A stretch of 64,000 nucleotides of DNA from an uncultured Dorea sp. (GCA_910584265.1 CAJTZE010000009.1:1-64000), one strand, 5' to 3'. Counted from the stretch's first letter, positions 51,458-60,154 are shown. A program made the numbers and translations. Notes: a model not told the origin generated them from the letters alone.

Positions 51458-51502
51458 CACTAAGTTCAATCTGCGCTTACGCTTGATTTCACTAAGTTGC
51501 TT
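51458..51502 (-). repeat. 45-nt intergenic repeat, copy 2 (rplK-rplA gap)
   Basis: A second copy of the 45-nt unit, 121 nt start to start from the first and 6 nt past the rplK stop. On the minus strand it reads ACTTAGTG, central hairpin AATCAAGCGTAAGCGCAGATT, then ACTTAGTG again. Confidence 0.8.
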
Positions 51503-51507
51503 TCGGC

Positions 51508-51933
51508 CTACTCTGTGACGGTTACGCCCATGGAGCGGCAGGTTCCTTCGATCATGCTCATAGCGCTCTCAATGCTTGCCGCATTAAGATCCGGCATCTT
51601 CATCTCTGCAATCTCGCGGACCTGAGCCTTGGTAATCTTTGCAACCTTCTTCTTATTCGGTGTACCTGAACCGGACTTAATGTTACATGCCTTCTTGATC
51701 AGAACCGGTGCCGGAGGAGTCTTTGTAATGAAACTGAAGCTCCTGTCACTGTAAACTGTGATGACTACAGGAATAATCAGGTCTCCCTGATCGGCTGTTC
51801 TGGCATTGAACTGCTTTGTAAACTCTACGATATTTACGCCGTGCTGTCCAAGTGCAGGTCCTACCGGAGGAGCCGGTGTTGCCTTACCTGCAGGAATCTG
51901 TAACTTGATATAACCTTGTACTTTTTTTGCCAT
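51508..51933 (-). CDS. rplK: Ribosomal protein L11
   Basis: A 141-residue L11 protein of the GTPase-associated centre. The full family sequence is visible: KLQIPAGKATPAPPVGPALGQHGVNIVEF, FITKTPPAPVLIKKA and the C-terminal KMPDLNAASIESAMSMIEGTCRSMGV. Start placed at MAKKVQGY; 18 upstream in-frame codons are not conserved, and GGAGG lies 7 nt before this ATG. It follows nusG by 64 nt. Confidence 0.96.
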   Translation of the reverse strand: MAKKVQGYIKLQIPAGKATPAPPVGPALGQHGVNIVEFTKQFNARTADQGDLIIPVVITVYSDRSFSFITKTPPAPVLIKKACNIKSGSGTPNKKKVAKITKAQVREIAEMKMPDLNAASIESAMSMIEGTCRSMGVTVTE

Positions 51934-51997
51934 GTTAATTACCTCCTTGTGGTAATGCCGGGAATTATTAAGAAAATCCCCTCCCACTTAATCTGAT

Positions 51998-52513
51998 TTA
52001 CATTTTCTTAACTTCTGCGAAACTTAATTCTACTGGCGTCTCGCGGCCAAACAGCTCAACATTGATTGTAAGGCTCTGTTTCTGCGGATTCATGGCGCGG
52101 ACGATGCCGACCGTATCAGCCCACGCTCCCGCGATAACCTGAATGGTATCGCCGATTTCGTAGTCAACTACGATATTGTTACGCTTGATTCCCAACCCTG
52201 CCATCTCAATGTCCGTAAGCGGAACCGGCTTGGAACCCGGACCGACAAAGCCTGTCACGCCTCTGGTATTGCGGACCACATACCATGTATCGTCATTCAT
52301 GATCATATGAATCAATACATAGCCGGGAAACATCTTCTTCTGAGAAGCCTTCTGGACTCCGTTCTTCAGTTCAACTACGTCCTGCATCGGAACCTGAACC
52401 TCCAGAATCTGATCCTCCAGATGTCTGTTCTCAATGGTTTTGTCAATGTTAGCCTTTACCTTGTTCTCATACCCGGAATAGGTATGAACAACATACCATT
52501 TTGCCTCTGACAT
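51998..52513 (-). CDS. nusG: Transcription elongation/termination factor NusG
   Basis: A 171-residue NusG. The N-terminal NGN domain (AKWYVVHTYSGYENKVKANIDKTIENRHLEDQI, MFPGYVLIHMIMNDDTWYVVRNTRGVTGFVG) binds the polymerase clamp. The C-terminal KOW domain (YEIGDTIQVIAGAWADTVGIVRAMN) contacts Rho or ribosomal S10. It lies in the standard order rpmG-secE-nusG-rplK. Confidence 0.96.
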   Translation of the reverse strand: MSEAKWYVVHTYSGYENKVKANIDKTIENRHLEDQILEVQVPMQDVVELKNGVQKASQKKMFPGYVLIHMIMNDDTWYVVRNTRGVTGFVGPGSKPVPLTDIEMAGLGIKRNNIVVDYEIGDTIQVIAGAWADTVGIVRAMNPQKQSLTINVELFGRETPVELSFAEVKKM

Positions 52514-52550
52514 AAATCACAAATCACCTTTCTTGCATGCAGTTTATCAG

Positions 52551-52745
52551 TTATCTTACTAATAAATCCACCCCGTTCTGTACCAGGAAATCAACAATTG
52601 CTATGATAATCCCCAGTGCCACGGATACAGAAACGACTGCCGCTGTCTGTTTTGCAAGTGTCTCTTTGTCCGGCCAGATAATCTTACGGAACTCTGCCTT
52701 CAGACCCTTGAACCAGCTCTTCTTCTGAGCTTCCTTTTTCGCCAT
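52551..52745 (-). CDS. secE: Preprotein translocase subunit SecE
   Basis: A 64-residue single-helix SecE of the SecYEG channel. It has the amphipathic KSWFKGLKAEFRKIIWPDKETLAKQT, including the conserved WP, and a membrane helix at about 36-58. It lies between rpmG and nusG, as in most bacteria. Confidence 0.93.
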   Translation of the reverse strand: MAKKEAQKKSWFKGLKAEFRKIIWPDKETLAKQTAAVVSVSVALGIIIAIVDFLVQNGVDLLVR

Positions 52746-52774
52746 AATCTACACACTCCTTCTAAAAGAACAGA

Positions 52775-52924
52775 TTACTTCGTCTCTTTGTGCATTGTGT
52801 GTGATTTACAGAACCTGCAGTACTTCTTTGTCTGCATACGCTCAGGATGAGCTTTCTTATCCTTCGTCATGTTGTAATTCCGCTGCTTGCATTCTGTACA
52901 TTCTAAAGTAATTCTTGTACGCAC
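52775..52924 (-). CDS. rpmG: Ribosomal protein L33
   Basis: A 49-residue zinc-ribbon-type L33. On the minus strand it reads from a GTG start preceded by GAGGTGG: VRTRITLECTECKQRNY, ending in CRFCKSHTMHKETK. The four cysteines (CxxC ... CxxC) mark the zinc-binding C+ form. It is first in the rpmG-secE-nusG-rplK-rplA unit, 29 nt upstream of secE. Confidence 0.93.
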   Translation of the reverse strand: MRTRITLECTECKQRNYNMTKDKKAHPERMQTKKYCRFCKSHTMHKETK

Positions 52925-53029
52925 AACTTCCACCTCGCTTCGTATATACATATTTTACGTGTTACGCTGGCAGCTTGCGGGCTGCCTAAAATTAGGCATA
53001 AAAAAAAGACCTACTTCCATCGCTACAAT

Positions 53030-53059
53030 ACTATATCATAGTATCAGCATTGAAGTCAA
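53030..53059 (-). promoter_or_regulatory. Promoter of rpmG-secE-nusG-rplK-rplA
   Basis: On the minus strand, TTGACT (53054-53059), 18-nt spacer, TATAGT (53030-53035). The leader then has two small hairpins, TGCCTAA-TT-TTAGGCA and GGCAGC-CCGCAA-GCTGCC. Confidence 0.8.
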
Positions 53060-53082
53060 GCCTTTTTCATGTGCTTTACCGC

Positions 53083-54342
53083 TTACAGCCTTCTGCATTC
53101 CATATAATACCGTTTTTGCGCCTCGGTTCCTATGGAAAATGTTTTTCTCGGCAGTACGCCTCCTGCCTGGATTGCAGGAAACAATGAGCTCTTGTCTATC
53201 GAACGGAGCAGCATGCTGCAGGCTTTTCCTTCTCTCGACAGCTCCGCCGCCGCTTCCGGGCTATGTACATAGTCAAGTTCTAATGCCGGATGTTTCCCGA
53301 GATAGCCGTCCAGAAAATGCTGCAGCAGCTCTACTGCCAGATGCCCTTCTGTATGAGACAGCCGGATTCCCGCCCGGCATTCTCCCTGAACAAATACAAC
53401 ATCCGCTTCTCCTTCATTACAGGCAGCTTCCGTCCCACACCCGCTCCAAAGCTCCAAATACCTTCGGAATTCTTCCATCACCGCATCGATCCTGCCTCCG
53501 TAGAGCACTCTGTGGATCGCTTCAAACTCCAGTGAAGGGCTGTGAAGATTTATAACCTCCACAAGTGCATATCTGGCCGGATGGCTCTCCAGTTCTTTCT
53601 CCGGCAGGCTTTCTTTCAGTCTTTCCCAGCAGGCCTTCGCCGCAGCAAGAGAATGGTTGCCGTCTCCTACGGCAAGAAATATCTCCGCCCCCTTTTGTTC
53701 AAGCTCCGCAAGCTTATCCGTCAATATCTCTGCTTCTATACCTTCAACGGCATAGCCGCATACCTTTCCTCCGCCAAGCATTAATTCTGTATCATACAGA
53801 CGGCGGAGTTTTTCTCTATTCTGATATAGCGGCTCTAAAAGCCGGCATTCTGCGTCATCCAGCAGCATCATCACATGGGGGCTTTCAACCAGCGCATGTT
53901 TCCTGATCCCTACCCGCACCGGAATCCGCTCCTGCACCGTCTCCTCCGTGGCGCGCACCAGACTCTCGGAGTCCTTTGTATAATCATAGGCTTCCAGGTC
54001 AAGTGCGGCAACCAATCCGCACCGGATGCCCGCTTCCGTCTCCCGCACTGTCAGCACATACCCCTGACGCACTTCCTCTGTCAGTATGCCGTCTGACAAA
54101 TAGTGCTCCATATTCTTCTGGACTGCATCAAGCCTTCTGGCATAAGCAGCTTCATCATCATTCCCCAAATACGCCTCCGGATATATGATACGCAGCGTTG
54201 ACGGTGCATCTCCTACATATTCCTCCACCTGCTTCCAGTACTCCGGCTGGCTGGTAAACTGATCGCAGGCAATGACCGGCCATCTTTTTCTGTCAATTCC
54301 CTCTGCCGGGAGCAGGATATCTGCTGTATGCAAACACGCCAT
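53083..54342 (-). CDS. DUF1015 family protein
   Basis: A 419-residue protein of the DUF1015 family (unknown function, often near serine and nucleotide metabolism genes in Clostridia). Landmarks are PVIACDQFTSQPEYWKQVEEYVGDAPSTLRIIYPEAYLG, the central LAVGDGNHSLAAAKACWE (GNHS is the best conserved family motif) and HSPSLEFEAIHRVLY. It has no signal or membrane helix. The start ATG follows GGGAGGCGG. Its stop lies just past the rpmG promoter, and it is transcribed towards rpmG. Confidence 0.88.
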   Translation of the reverse strand: MACLHTADILLPAEGIDRKRWPVIACDQFTSQPEYWKQVEEYVGDAPSTLRIIYPEAYLGNDDEAAYARRLDAVQKNMEHYLSDGILTEEVRQGYVLTVRETEAGIRCGLVAALDLEAYDYTKDSESLVRATEETVQERIPVRVGIRKHALVESPHVMMLLDDAECRLLEPLYQNREKLRRLYDTELMLGGGKVCGYAVEGIEAEILTDKLAELEQKGAEIFLAVGDGNHSLAAAKACWERLKESLPEKELESHPARYALVEVINLHSPSLEFEAIHRVLYGGRIDAVMEEFRRYLELWSGCGTEAACNEGEADVVFVQGECRAGIRLSHTEGHLAVELLQHFLDGYLGKHPALELDYVHSPEAAAELSREGKACSMLLRSIDKSSLFPAIQAGGVLPRKTFSIGTEAQKRYYMECRRL

Positions 54343-54439
54343 AGCTTTCCGCCTCCCTCATTCGTTATAATCTTTACTATTATAATCCATTTCCCTCAAA
54401 TATACTATAAAAATATTTTCCGCCTGCCGGAAACCCATT

Positions 54440-54470
54440 AGAAAACAGGCAGAAATCCCGCCTGTTTTCT
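54440..54470 (-). terminator. Terminator after the XRE pair
   Basis: AGAAAACAGGC / GCCTGTTTTCT (11 bp, perfect) with a 9-nt loop is followed on the minus strand by AATGG. The T-rich arm itself may act as the slippery tract. Confidence 0.6.
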
Positions 54471-54518
54471 ATTCATTATTCAATTATACTGTGCGGCCGG
54501 TTCCGCCGCAAATGCAGA

Positions 54519-54761
54519 TCAGCCGGCATCCCCCCGGGGCTCTTCCCTGCCCACAAGCACATCTAGTGATACATCAAAGATATCTGCCATCCTGCACAGC
54601 ATAAATATATCCGGAAGCCTTTTTCCAATCTCATAGCCGGCAAGAGAGGTACGATGTATCCACAGCTTTTTTGCAAGCTGTGTCTGTGACAGATTCCTTT
54701 CTTCTCTAAAACGTTTAATATTTCTTCCGATGATTCCTCTTTTCTCCTCTTTTGTCTTCAT
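54519..54761 (-). CDS. XRE-family regulator, small
   Basis: An 80-residue protein: one helix-turn-helix domain (IGRNIKRFREERNLSQTQLAKKLWIHRTSLAGYEIGKRLPDIFMLCRMADIFDVSLDVLVG) with a short tail. Its start lies 47 nt inside the preceding XRE gene, in another frame, with AAGG upstream. The pair is probably expressed together, and heteromeric or sequential action is possible. The target is unknown. Confidence 0.82.
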   Translation of the reverse strand: MKTKEEKRGIIGRNIKRFREERNLSQTQLAKKLWIHRTSLAGYEIGKRLPDIFMLCRMADIFDVSLDVLVGREEPRGDAG

Positions 54762-55101
54762 GCGGACCTTCCATATTCTCCCTCAGATTTTTCTTAAGAT
54801 CCATCACGGCCCGGCTGATAATCTTCAGTTCTCCTGTACTGCAGTCCCTCAAAGACTCCATAATCTCCCCCTGATAAATTTCCGATGCGAAATCCAGACT
54901 ATCGCAGAGGAGATTATCAGCCGAAACGTGCAGCGCATTGGAAGCTTTTACCAGAAAATCTATGCTGAGTGTAGTTTTGGCATTCTCCACATGACTGATA
55001 TGAGGAACTGAATATTCAATCTCACCGGCAAGCTGTTCCTGTGAATAATGCATTGCCTTCCGTGCCTGCCTGATCCGTTCTCCCAGCTTCTTATAATCCA
55101 T
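54715..55101 (-). CDS. XRE-family regulator with C-terminal extension
   Basis: A 128-residue protein. An N-terminal helix-turn-helix domain (LGERIRQARKAMHYSQEQLAGEIEYSVPHISHVENAKTTLSIDFLVKASNALHVSADNLL) is followed by about 55 residues with a very charged end (MEGPHEDKRGEKRNHRKKY). The start ATG (55101) is 6 nt from GGAGG; GTG one codon earlier is less well spaced. It is divergent from the second glgC (262-nt gap), so it may regulate that unit. That is inference. Confidence 0.82.
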   Translation of the reverse strand: MDYKKLGERIRQARKAMHYSQEQLAGEIEYSVPHISHVENAKTTLSIDFLVKASNALHVSADNLLCDSLDFASEIYQGEIMESLRDCSTGELKIISRAVMDLKKNLRENMEGPHEDKRGEKRNHRKKY

Positions 55102-55363
55102 CACCCTACCTCCAACACTCTTACAGCCATTTTAATAAAAGCATTTTTATATGGCCATTAAGTGTATAGATAGTTATATCCTTATAGTTTAATTTTTATA
55201 AATTTTTTCTTTAATCAAAAGCACTACTATTATTTTTCAAATCTATTAAAAAAGCCAAACAATTTTATGGAATAAAAACATGGATTTCTTACACAAAGAT
55301 ATGGAAAAATTGCCAGAAAAGTTGTACAATATAACCATATAACATTTAAGAAGGGAGTTCATT

Positions 55364-56503
55364 ATGAAGCACAATGATATGTTAGCAATGATTCTTGCCG
55401 GCGGACGCGGTTCCCGTCTGCATGATCTGACCAACAAAGTTGCCAAACCGGCTGTATCATATGGCGGAAAATATAAGATAATCGATTTTCCTATTAGTAA
55501 CTGCGCAAACAGCGGCATTGATGTTGTTGGTGTTCTGACGCAATATGAGTCAGTTATTTTGAACAGCTATGTAGCCGCAGGAGGACGCTGGGGCCTTGAC
55601 GCAAAGGACAGCGGCGTATACGTACTGCCGCCCCGCGAGAAAGCAGATGCCAATCTGGATGTTTACCGGGGTACAGCAGATGCAATTTCACAGAATATCG
55701 ATTTTATCGATACGTTCAGTCCGGAATACCTTCTGGTACTCTCTGGCGACCACATTTATAAGATGGATTACGACAAGATGCTTGATTTCCACAAAGAGAA
55801 CGGTGCAGATGCTACAATTGCCGTTATCGAGGTTCCTATGAAGGAAGCAAGCCGCTTCGGTATCATGAATACCAACGGAAGCGGAGAGATCGTGGAATTT
55901 GAGGAGAAGCCCCCTCAGCCAAAGAGCAATCTGGCTTCCATGGGTATTTATATTTTCAGCTGGAAGCTGCTCCGCAAGATACTGGTTGCTGATATGAAGA
56001 ATGCCGAATCCAGCCATGATTTCGGCAAGGATATTATTCCGGCACTGCTGAATGACGGACGAAAGCTTATGGCTTACAAGTTCAAAGGCTATTGGAAGGA
56101 TGTCGGAACAATCGATTCCCTCTGGGAGGCCAATATGGATCTTCTTGACAAGAACAGCGCTCTGGATCTGGGCGATTCTTCCTGGAAGATTTATACCGAA
56201 GATACCAATTCACTTCCGCAGTACATCGGCGCAGACGCAGAGATCAGCCGTGCCTTCATCACTCAGGGCTGCGTGATCGACGGACAGGTTAAGAATTCTG
56301 TTCTCTTTACGGGCGCTAAGGTTGCCACAGGCGCTAAGGTTGTTGATTCTGTATTGATGCCGGGTGCTGTCGTAGAAGAGAGCGCTGTTGTAACACGTGC
56401 ACTGGTTGCGGACGGAATCAAGATCGGCGCAGGCGCAGTGGTCGGTTCCGCAGACAGCGAAAACATTGCATTAGTCGCAAAACGCGTAAAGGGGGAGGAA
56501 TAA
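55364..56503 (+). CDS. glgC: Glucose-1-phosphate adenylyltransferase (copy 2)
   Basis: A 379-residue ADP-glucose pyrophosphorylase. The catalytic signature ILAGGRGSRLHDLTNKVAKPAV, IIDFPISNCANSG, YRGTADAISQN, LSGDHIYKMDYDKML and FEEKPPQPKSNLASMGIYIFSW are intact, and the beta-helix end is shorter than in copy 1 (379 against 424 residues). The start ATG follows AAGGGAG. glgD begins one base after its stop. It differs from copy 1 across its length, so the two are not a recent duplication. Confidence 0.95.
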   Translation: MKHNDMLAMILAGGRGSRLHDLTNKVAKPAVSYGGKYKIIDFPISNCANSGIDVVGVLTQYESVILNSYVAAGGRWGLDAKDSGVYVLPPREKADANLDVYRGTADAISQNIDFIDTFSPEYLLVLSGDHIYKMDYDKMLDFHKENGADATIAVIEVPMKEASRFGIMNTNGSGEIVEFEEKPPQPKSNLASMGIYIFSWKLLRKILVADMKNAESSHDFGKDIIPALLNDGRKLMAYKFKGYWKDVGTIDSLWEANMDLLDKNSALDLGDSSWKIYTEDTNSLPQYIGADAEISRAFITQGCVIDGQVKNSVLFTGAKVATGAKVVDSVLMPGAVVEESAVVTRALVADGIKIGAGAVVGSADSENIALVAKRVKGEE

Positions 56504-56504
56504 T

Positions 56505-57617
56505 ATGAGCAAAGCACTTGGTATTATTAATTTCGCCGGAAATCATATTAATGTTCGCGGCCTTCAGTTTTACCGCCCGGTTGGAGCTATTTCCTTCCTT
56601 GGAAGATACCGCGTAATCGATTTCCCGATTTCAAATTTCAGCAACAGCGGTATTGAGAATATCCATGTATATGTCCGCAGGAAGCCCCGCTCTCTGGCTG
56701 AGCATCTTGGAACAGGACGCCACTATAACATCAACTCCAAGCGTGGAAGACTTCACCTTCTGTTTGCAGAGGACGGCATGGAAAGCCTTTACAGCAACGA
56801 TATTTCTGCTTATATTGACAATATAGAGGTTATTGAAAACTCCTCCAGCGAATATGTTATTATTGCACCTAGCTGCATGGTATTCAAGCAGGACTTTGAT
56901 GCACTCCTAAACCAGCATATTGAATCCGGAGCCAACATCACACTCCTTTATCATTCTACCGAGGAAGCAAAAGAGAAATATTTAACCTGCCAGACCCTGG
57001 AGCTGAACAAGCAGAAGGGTGTTACCGGCATTTCTCCGAACAGGGGCAATAAGAAGAACCAGTATATATTTATGGATACTTATGTAATGAAGAGAGACCT
57101 CTTTATTGACCTGATCAAGAATACTCACAAGTCCTCTGCTTTGTATGCCCTGACAGACTGTGTAAATCTTGCGTGTCAGGATATGGACGTAAGGGCGGTG
57201 GCACACCGCGGTTTCTTTGCTTCCATCACAGATTTCAAGAGCTACTACGATGCGAATCTGGAACTGATCGATCCCAAAACCGCCAATTCTCTGTTCGATG
57301 AGGACTGGCCGATTTACACCAGAACCAACGATTCCTGTCCGACTCAGTATTTCGAAGGTGCCAGCGCAAAGGCTTCTATCGTATCCAACGGATGCCTGAT
57401 CGAAGGAACTATTGAAAACTCCGTCCTCGGACGAGGCTGTGTGATCAAAAAAGGCGCTATTGTTAAAAACTGTGTGATTCTTCCTGATGTTATAATCGGT
57501 GAAAATACCGTTCTTGAAAATGTGGTCGTAGACAAACACGCAAGGATCACAAAGGTGAAAGAAGTAAAAGGAACTCCTGAGAACCCGGGATATGTCAAAC
57601 GCGGCGATGCCCTGTAG
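56505..57617 (+). CDS. glgD: GlgD, regulatory paralogue of GlgC (copy 2)
   Basis: A 370-residue GlgD. The catalytic loop is further degraded than in copy 1: IINFAGNHINVRGLQFYRPVGAI has no GxGxRL or KPA. The Rossmann core IDFPISNFSNSG, the SLYSNDISAYIDN segment in place of YRGTADA, and the beta-helix repeats (GCLIEGTIENSVLGRGCVIKKGAIV) remain. This is the standard non-catalytic GlgD partner in Firmicutes. The start has GGGGAGG 7 nt upstream, overlapping the glgC end. Confidence 0.93.
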   Translation: MSKALGIINFAGNHINVRGLQFYRPVGAISFLGRYRVIDFPISNFSNSGIENIHVYVRRKPRSLAEHLGTGRHYNINSKRGRLHLLFAEDGMESLYSNDISAYIDNIEVIENSSSEYVIIAPSCMVFKQDFDALLNQHIESGANITLLYHSTEEAKEKYLTCQTLELNKQKGVTGISPNRGNKKNQYIFMDTYVMKRDLFIDLIKNTHKSSALYALTDCVNLACQDMDVRAVAHRGFFASITDFKSYYDANLELIDPKTANSLFDEDWPIYTRTNDSCPTQYFEGASAKASIVSNGCLIEGTIENSVLGRGCVIKKGAIVKNCVILPDVIIGENTVLENVVVDKHARITKVKEVKGTPENPGYVKRGDAL

Positions 57618-57674
57618 ACCCAGTCATTCTACATGTATCAGACCGGCGCGTCTTCCTGCGTCCCAGAACACAAA

Positions 57675-57727
57675 GAACCGCTGTCCCGCAAGAGAGCACC
57701 TCTGCAGGAACAGCGGTTCTCCTTTTA
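57675..57727 (+). terminator. Terminator after the second glgCD
   Basis: GAACCGCTGT / ACAGCGGTTC (10 bp) with a loop of about 26 nt is followed by TCCTTTT. Confidence 0.75.
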
Positions 57728-57780
57728 TAGGCTGTCCGCAGACAGCCGTCCTTATATTCCAATTTTAGGAGGATACTCTT

Positions 57781-58875
57781 ATGGCATCAATTATGGATTA
57801 TCTGATCTGGCGCGGCGACCTGACCTTCGCCCAGTCACCCTTTAACGAAGCCGATAATCTGATTCTATCCTGTTTATCCTACACGGCTCTGGATGATATC
57901 GTGCCGGAGCATCAAGGCTCTGTCACAGTAGCAGAAGCTTCTGCCGCCTTCTTTGACAGGCATTCCGAACAGGAGATCAATAATTACCGGCCGTTTATCC
58001 GTTCCGCCCCTCTTCTCTTAAAAGCAATGGCTAAGACCAGGCGCTTTGGCCGGGCAGAGCTTATGCACTATGTGAACAAAATCAGCAGTAAAAGGGAGCT
58101 TCAATTTTCAGCATTAGAAATAGTACTTGACGACGGAACCTCCTACATTGCATACCGGGGAACCGATGACACAATCGTCGGCTGGCGCGAAGACTTTAAT
58201 ATGAGTATTGGAAGCGTCCCTTCCGAGCATATCGCCGCGGAATATCTGTCCCATACCGGAAGCATTAACCGCCATATGCTTCGTGTGGGCGGACACTCCA
58301 AAGGCGGACATCTGGCATTATACGCCGCCGCCAAATGTAACAAAGATGTACAGAGACGCATTCTAAGAATTTATAATAATGATGGTCCGGGATTTATTCA
58401 AAATTTATCCAAGGATGAGGATTTCAAAAAAATACAGCCAAGAATCCAGCGGTTTATTCCAGAATTTTCCATAGTCGGAATGCTGATGAACCACAACGCG
58501 GTTCCGATTATCGTGCAGAGTTCCGATTCCGGCATATATCAGCACAATGCCTTTCACTGGCAGCTGGAGGGAACGCATTTTCTGCGCGGCTCCTCTTTGA
58601 ATCCTTCTGCAAAAGGATTCAGTGAATCCATGAAAACCTGGCTGGAACAGATGAGCCTTTCCGAGCGCCAGGTCTTCATAGACGATATGTTCTCTGTTCT
58701 GGATGCCTCCGGCGCCGAAACAGTATCCGAGCTTCAAAGCCAGGGCATACGGAACATGCCTGCCATGCTCAGACAGCTGAATCTGCTTCATCCTGAAACC
58801 AAGGAGAAAACCGAACTACTATTAAAGCTCCTGATAAATCAGCGGACTGAATCCAGACGGCCGCTCCTTCCCTAG
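57781..58875 (+). CDS. Mbeg1-like (DUF2974) alpha/beta-hydrolase
   Basis: A 364-residue protein of the DUF2974/Mbeg1-like family, lipase-fold proteins of unknown substrate common in Lachnospiraceae. The lipase-like blocks are clear: IAYRGTDDTIVGWREDFNMS (oxyanion region), the nucleophile elbow VGGHSKGGHLALYAA (GHSKG, Ser) and IYNNDGPGF with a likely acid. There is no signal peptide, so it is cytoplasmic. The start has AGGAGG 8 nt upstream. It sits on its own after the glgCD terminator and converges on purC. Confidence 0.82.
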   Translation: MASIMDYLIWRGDLTFAQSPFNEADNLILSCLSYTALDDIVPEHQGSVTVAEASAAFFDRHSEQEINNYRPFIRSAPLLLKAMAKTRRFGRAELMHYVNKISSKRELQFSALEIVLDDGTSYIAYRGTDDTIVGWREDFNMSIGSVPSEHIAAEYLSHTGSINRHMLRVGGHSKGGHLALYAAAKCNKDVQRRILRIYNNDGPGFIQNLSKDEDFKKIQPRIQRFIPEFSIVGMLMNHNAVPIIVQSSDSGIYQHNAFHWQLEGTHFLRGSSLNPSAKGFSESMKTWLEQMSLSERQVFIDDMFSVLDASGAETVSELQSQGIRNMPAMLRQLNLLHPETKEKTELLLKLLINQRTESRRPLLP

Positions 58876-58895
58876 AGAATTCTGCCCGCATGGCT

Positions 58896-58930
58896 GGGAT
58901 TTGGCCTAAAGAGATAGCAAGCTAAATCCC
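58896..58930. terminator. Terminator between DUF2974 gene and purC
   Basis: GGGATTTGGC / GCTAAATCCC forms an imperfect stem, flanked by CTGCCCGC / CCCGCAG, which extends it. AAAATATTTT follows. It lies between convergent genes. Confidence 0.55.
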
Positions 58931-58948
58931 AATCCCGCAGAAAATATT

Positions 58949-59827
58949 TTATGCAAGCTCTTTTCCGGTCAGAAGCTGATATGCCTGCAGATACTTAGCA
59001 ATGGTCTTGTCAACAATATCCTGCGGAAGCATCCAGTCGTGATCTGTATTCGCCTTCAGCCAGTCACGGGCAAACTGCTTATCAAAAGAAGGCTGGCCAT
59101 GTCCAGGCTCATAACCTTCTGCCGGCCAGAAACGCGAACTGTCCGGTGTCAGCATCTCATCGCCGATCACGATATTGCCCTCCTCATCCAGGCCAAACTC
59201 AAACTTGGTATCTGCAATGATAATTCCCCGGCTCAGTGCATATTCTGCACATTTCTTATACAGTGCAAGCGTATAATCCCGGAGTTTGGAAGCATATTCT
59301 TCTCCTTTTCCCGGAAAACGTTTCTCCAGATACGCCGCACTCTCTTCGTATGAAATGTTCTCATCATGGTCACCGATCTCTGCTTTGGTAGACGGCGTAT
59401 AAATCGGCTCCGGCAGCTTGTCAGATTCCCTTAAGCCCTCTGGAAGCTTAATCCCGCATACCTCCCCGGTCATCTGGTAGCTCGCCCAGCCGCTCCCCGT
59501 GATATAACCGCGGACAATACACTCTACCGGCAGCATCTCAAGCTTCTTACACAGCATACTGTTCCCGTCAAACTTATCCTGCCTGAAATATTCCGGCATA
59601 TCCTGAACATCCACAGAAATCATATGATTCGGCAGGATATCCTCCGTCATATCGAACCAGAATTTGGACATCTGGGTCAGAACCGTTCCCTTCTTTGTCA
59701 CTTCATTTTTTAAAATCACATCAAAACAGCTGATGCGGTCTGTAGCAGTCATGATCAAGCTGTCGCCGTTATCATAGATTTCCCTGACCTTGCCTTCTTT
59801 GACTGGTTTCATTTCCTGTACACTCAT
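58949..59827 (-). CDS. purC: Phosphoribosylaminoimidazole-succinocarboxamide synthase
   Basis: A 292-residue SAICAR synthetase of de novo purine synthesis, joining CAIR and aspartate with ATP. Typical blocks are KEGKVREIYDNGDSLIMTATDRISCFDV, the signature LPVECIVRGYITGSGW, and IADTKFEFGLDEEGNIVIGDEMLTPDSSRFW (ATP/Mg site). It is the longer clostridial form. It stands apart from other pur genes in this window. The start ATG follows AGAGGTG. Confidence 0.95.
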   Translation of the reverse strand: MSVQEMKPVKEGKVREIYDNGDSLIMTATDRISCFDVILKNEVTKKGTVLTQMSKFWFDMTEDILPNHMISVDVQDMPEYFRQDKFDGNSMLCKKLEMLPVECIVRGYITGSGWASYQMTGEVCGIKLPEGLRESDKLPEPIYTPSTKAEIGDHDENISYEESAAYLEKRFPGKGEEYASKLRDYTLALYKKCAEYALSRGIIIADTKFEFGLDEEGNIVIGDEMLTPDSSRFWPAEGYEPGHGQPSFDKQFARDWLKANTDHDWMLPQDIVDKTIAKYLQAYQLLTGKELA

Positions 59828-60154
59828 CTCTTCACACCTCTTTATCTAATCTATTGTTTACGATAGCACTATTACCGTACCATTTTTGCCTTTCAATTGC
59901 AATATAAAACCCTATTAAAGCCGAAGATTCAATATACTTGTCAAAGACATCTAGGGACTCTTCCTTTATTTCCGCTTTTGACGCATCCCCCAGGTCTTGC
60001 TCCTATGCAAAATTTCGTCCTGTGCGGCCCGTTCCATTTCTTTCCACCCAGTATAATAACCGGTTTGCAATGTTACATTGGCCATATACACCGAATCGAG
60101 CAACACCGATTTTGTCAGATACCCCCCTGCTGCACCAACAAAGACACAATTAAA
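59828..60154 (-). other. 327-nt stretch upstream of purC with a decayed-looking reading frame
   Basis: A minus-strand frame open from about 60149 to a stop at 59966 gives a hydrophilic sequence (MANVTLQTGYYTGWKEMERAAQDEI from an ATG at 60085). It reads like real protein but lacks a ribosome site and a recognisable family. The last 140 nt before purC are AT-rich and should hold its promoter (possibly TTGAAA/TAATAG near 59900). I see nothing else. Confidence 0.3.

Noticed and set aside
51275..51507. CRISPR array
   Set aside because: Only two 45-nt units with a 76-nt gap that itself holds related sequence, no further spacers and no cas genes.
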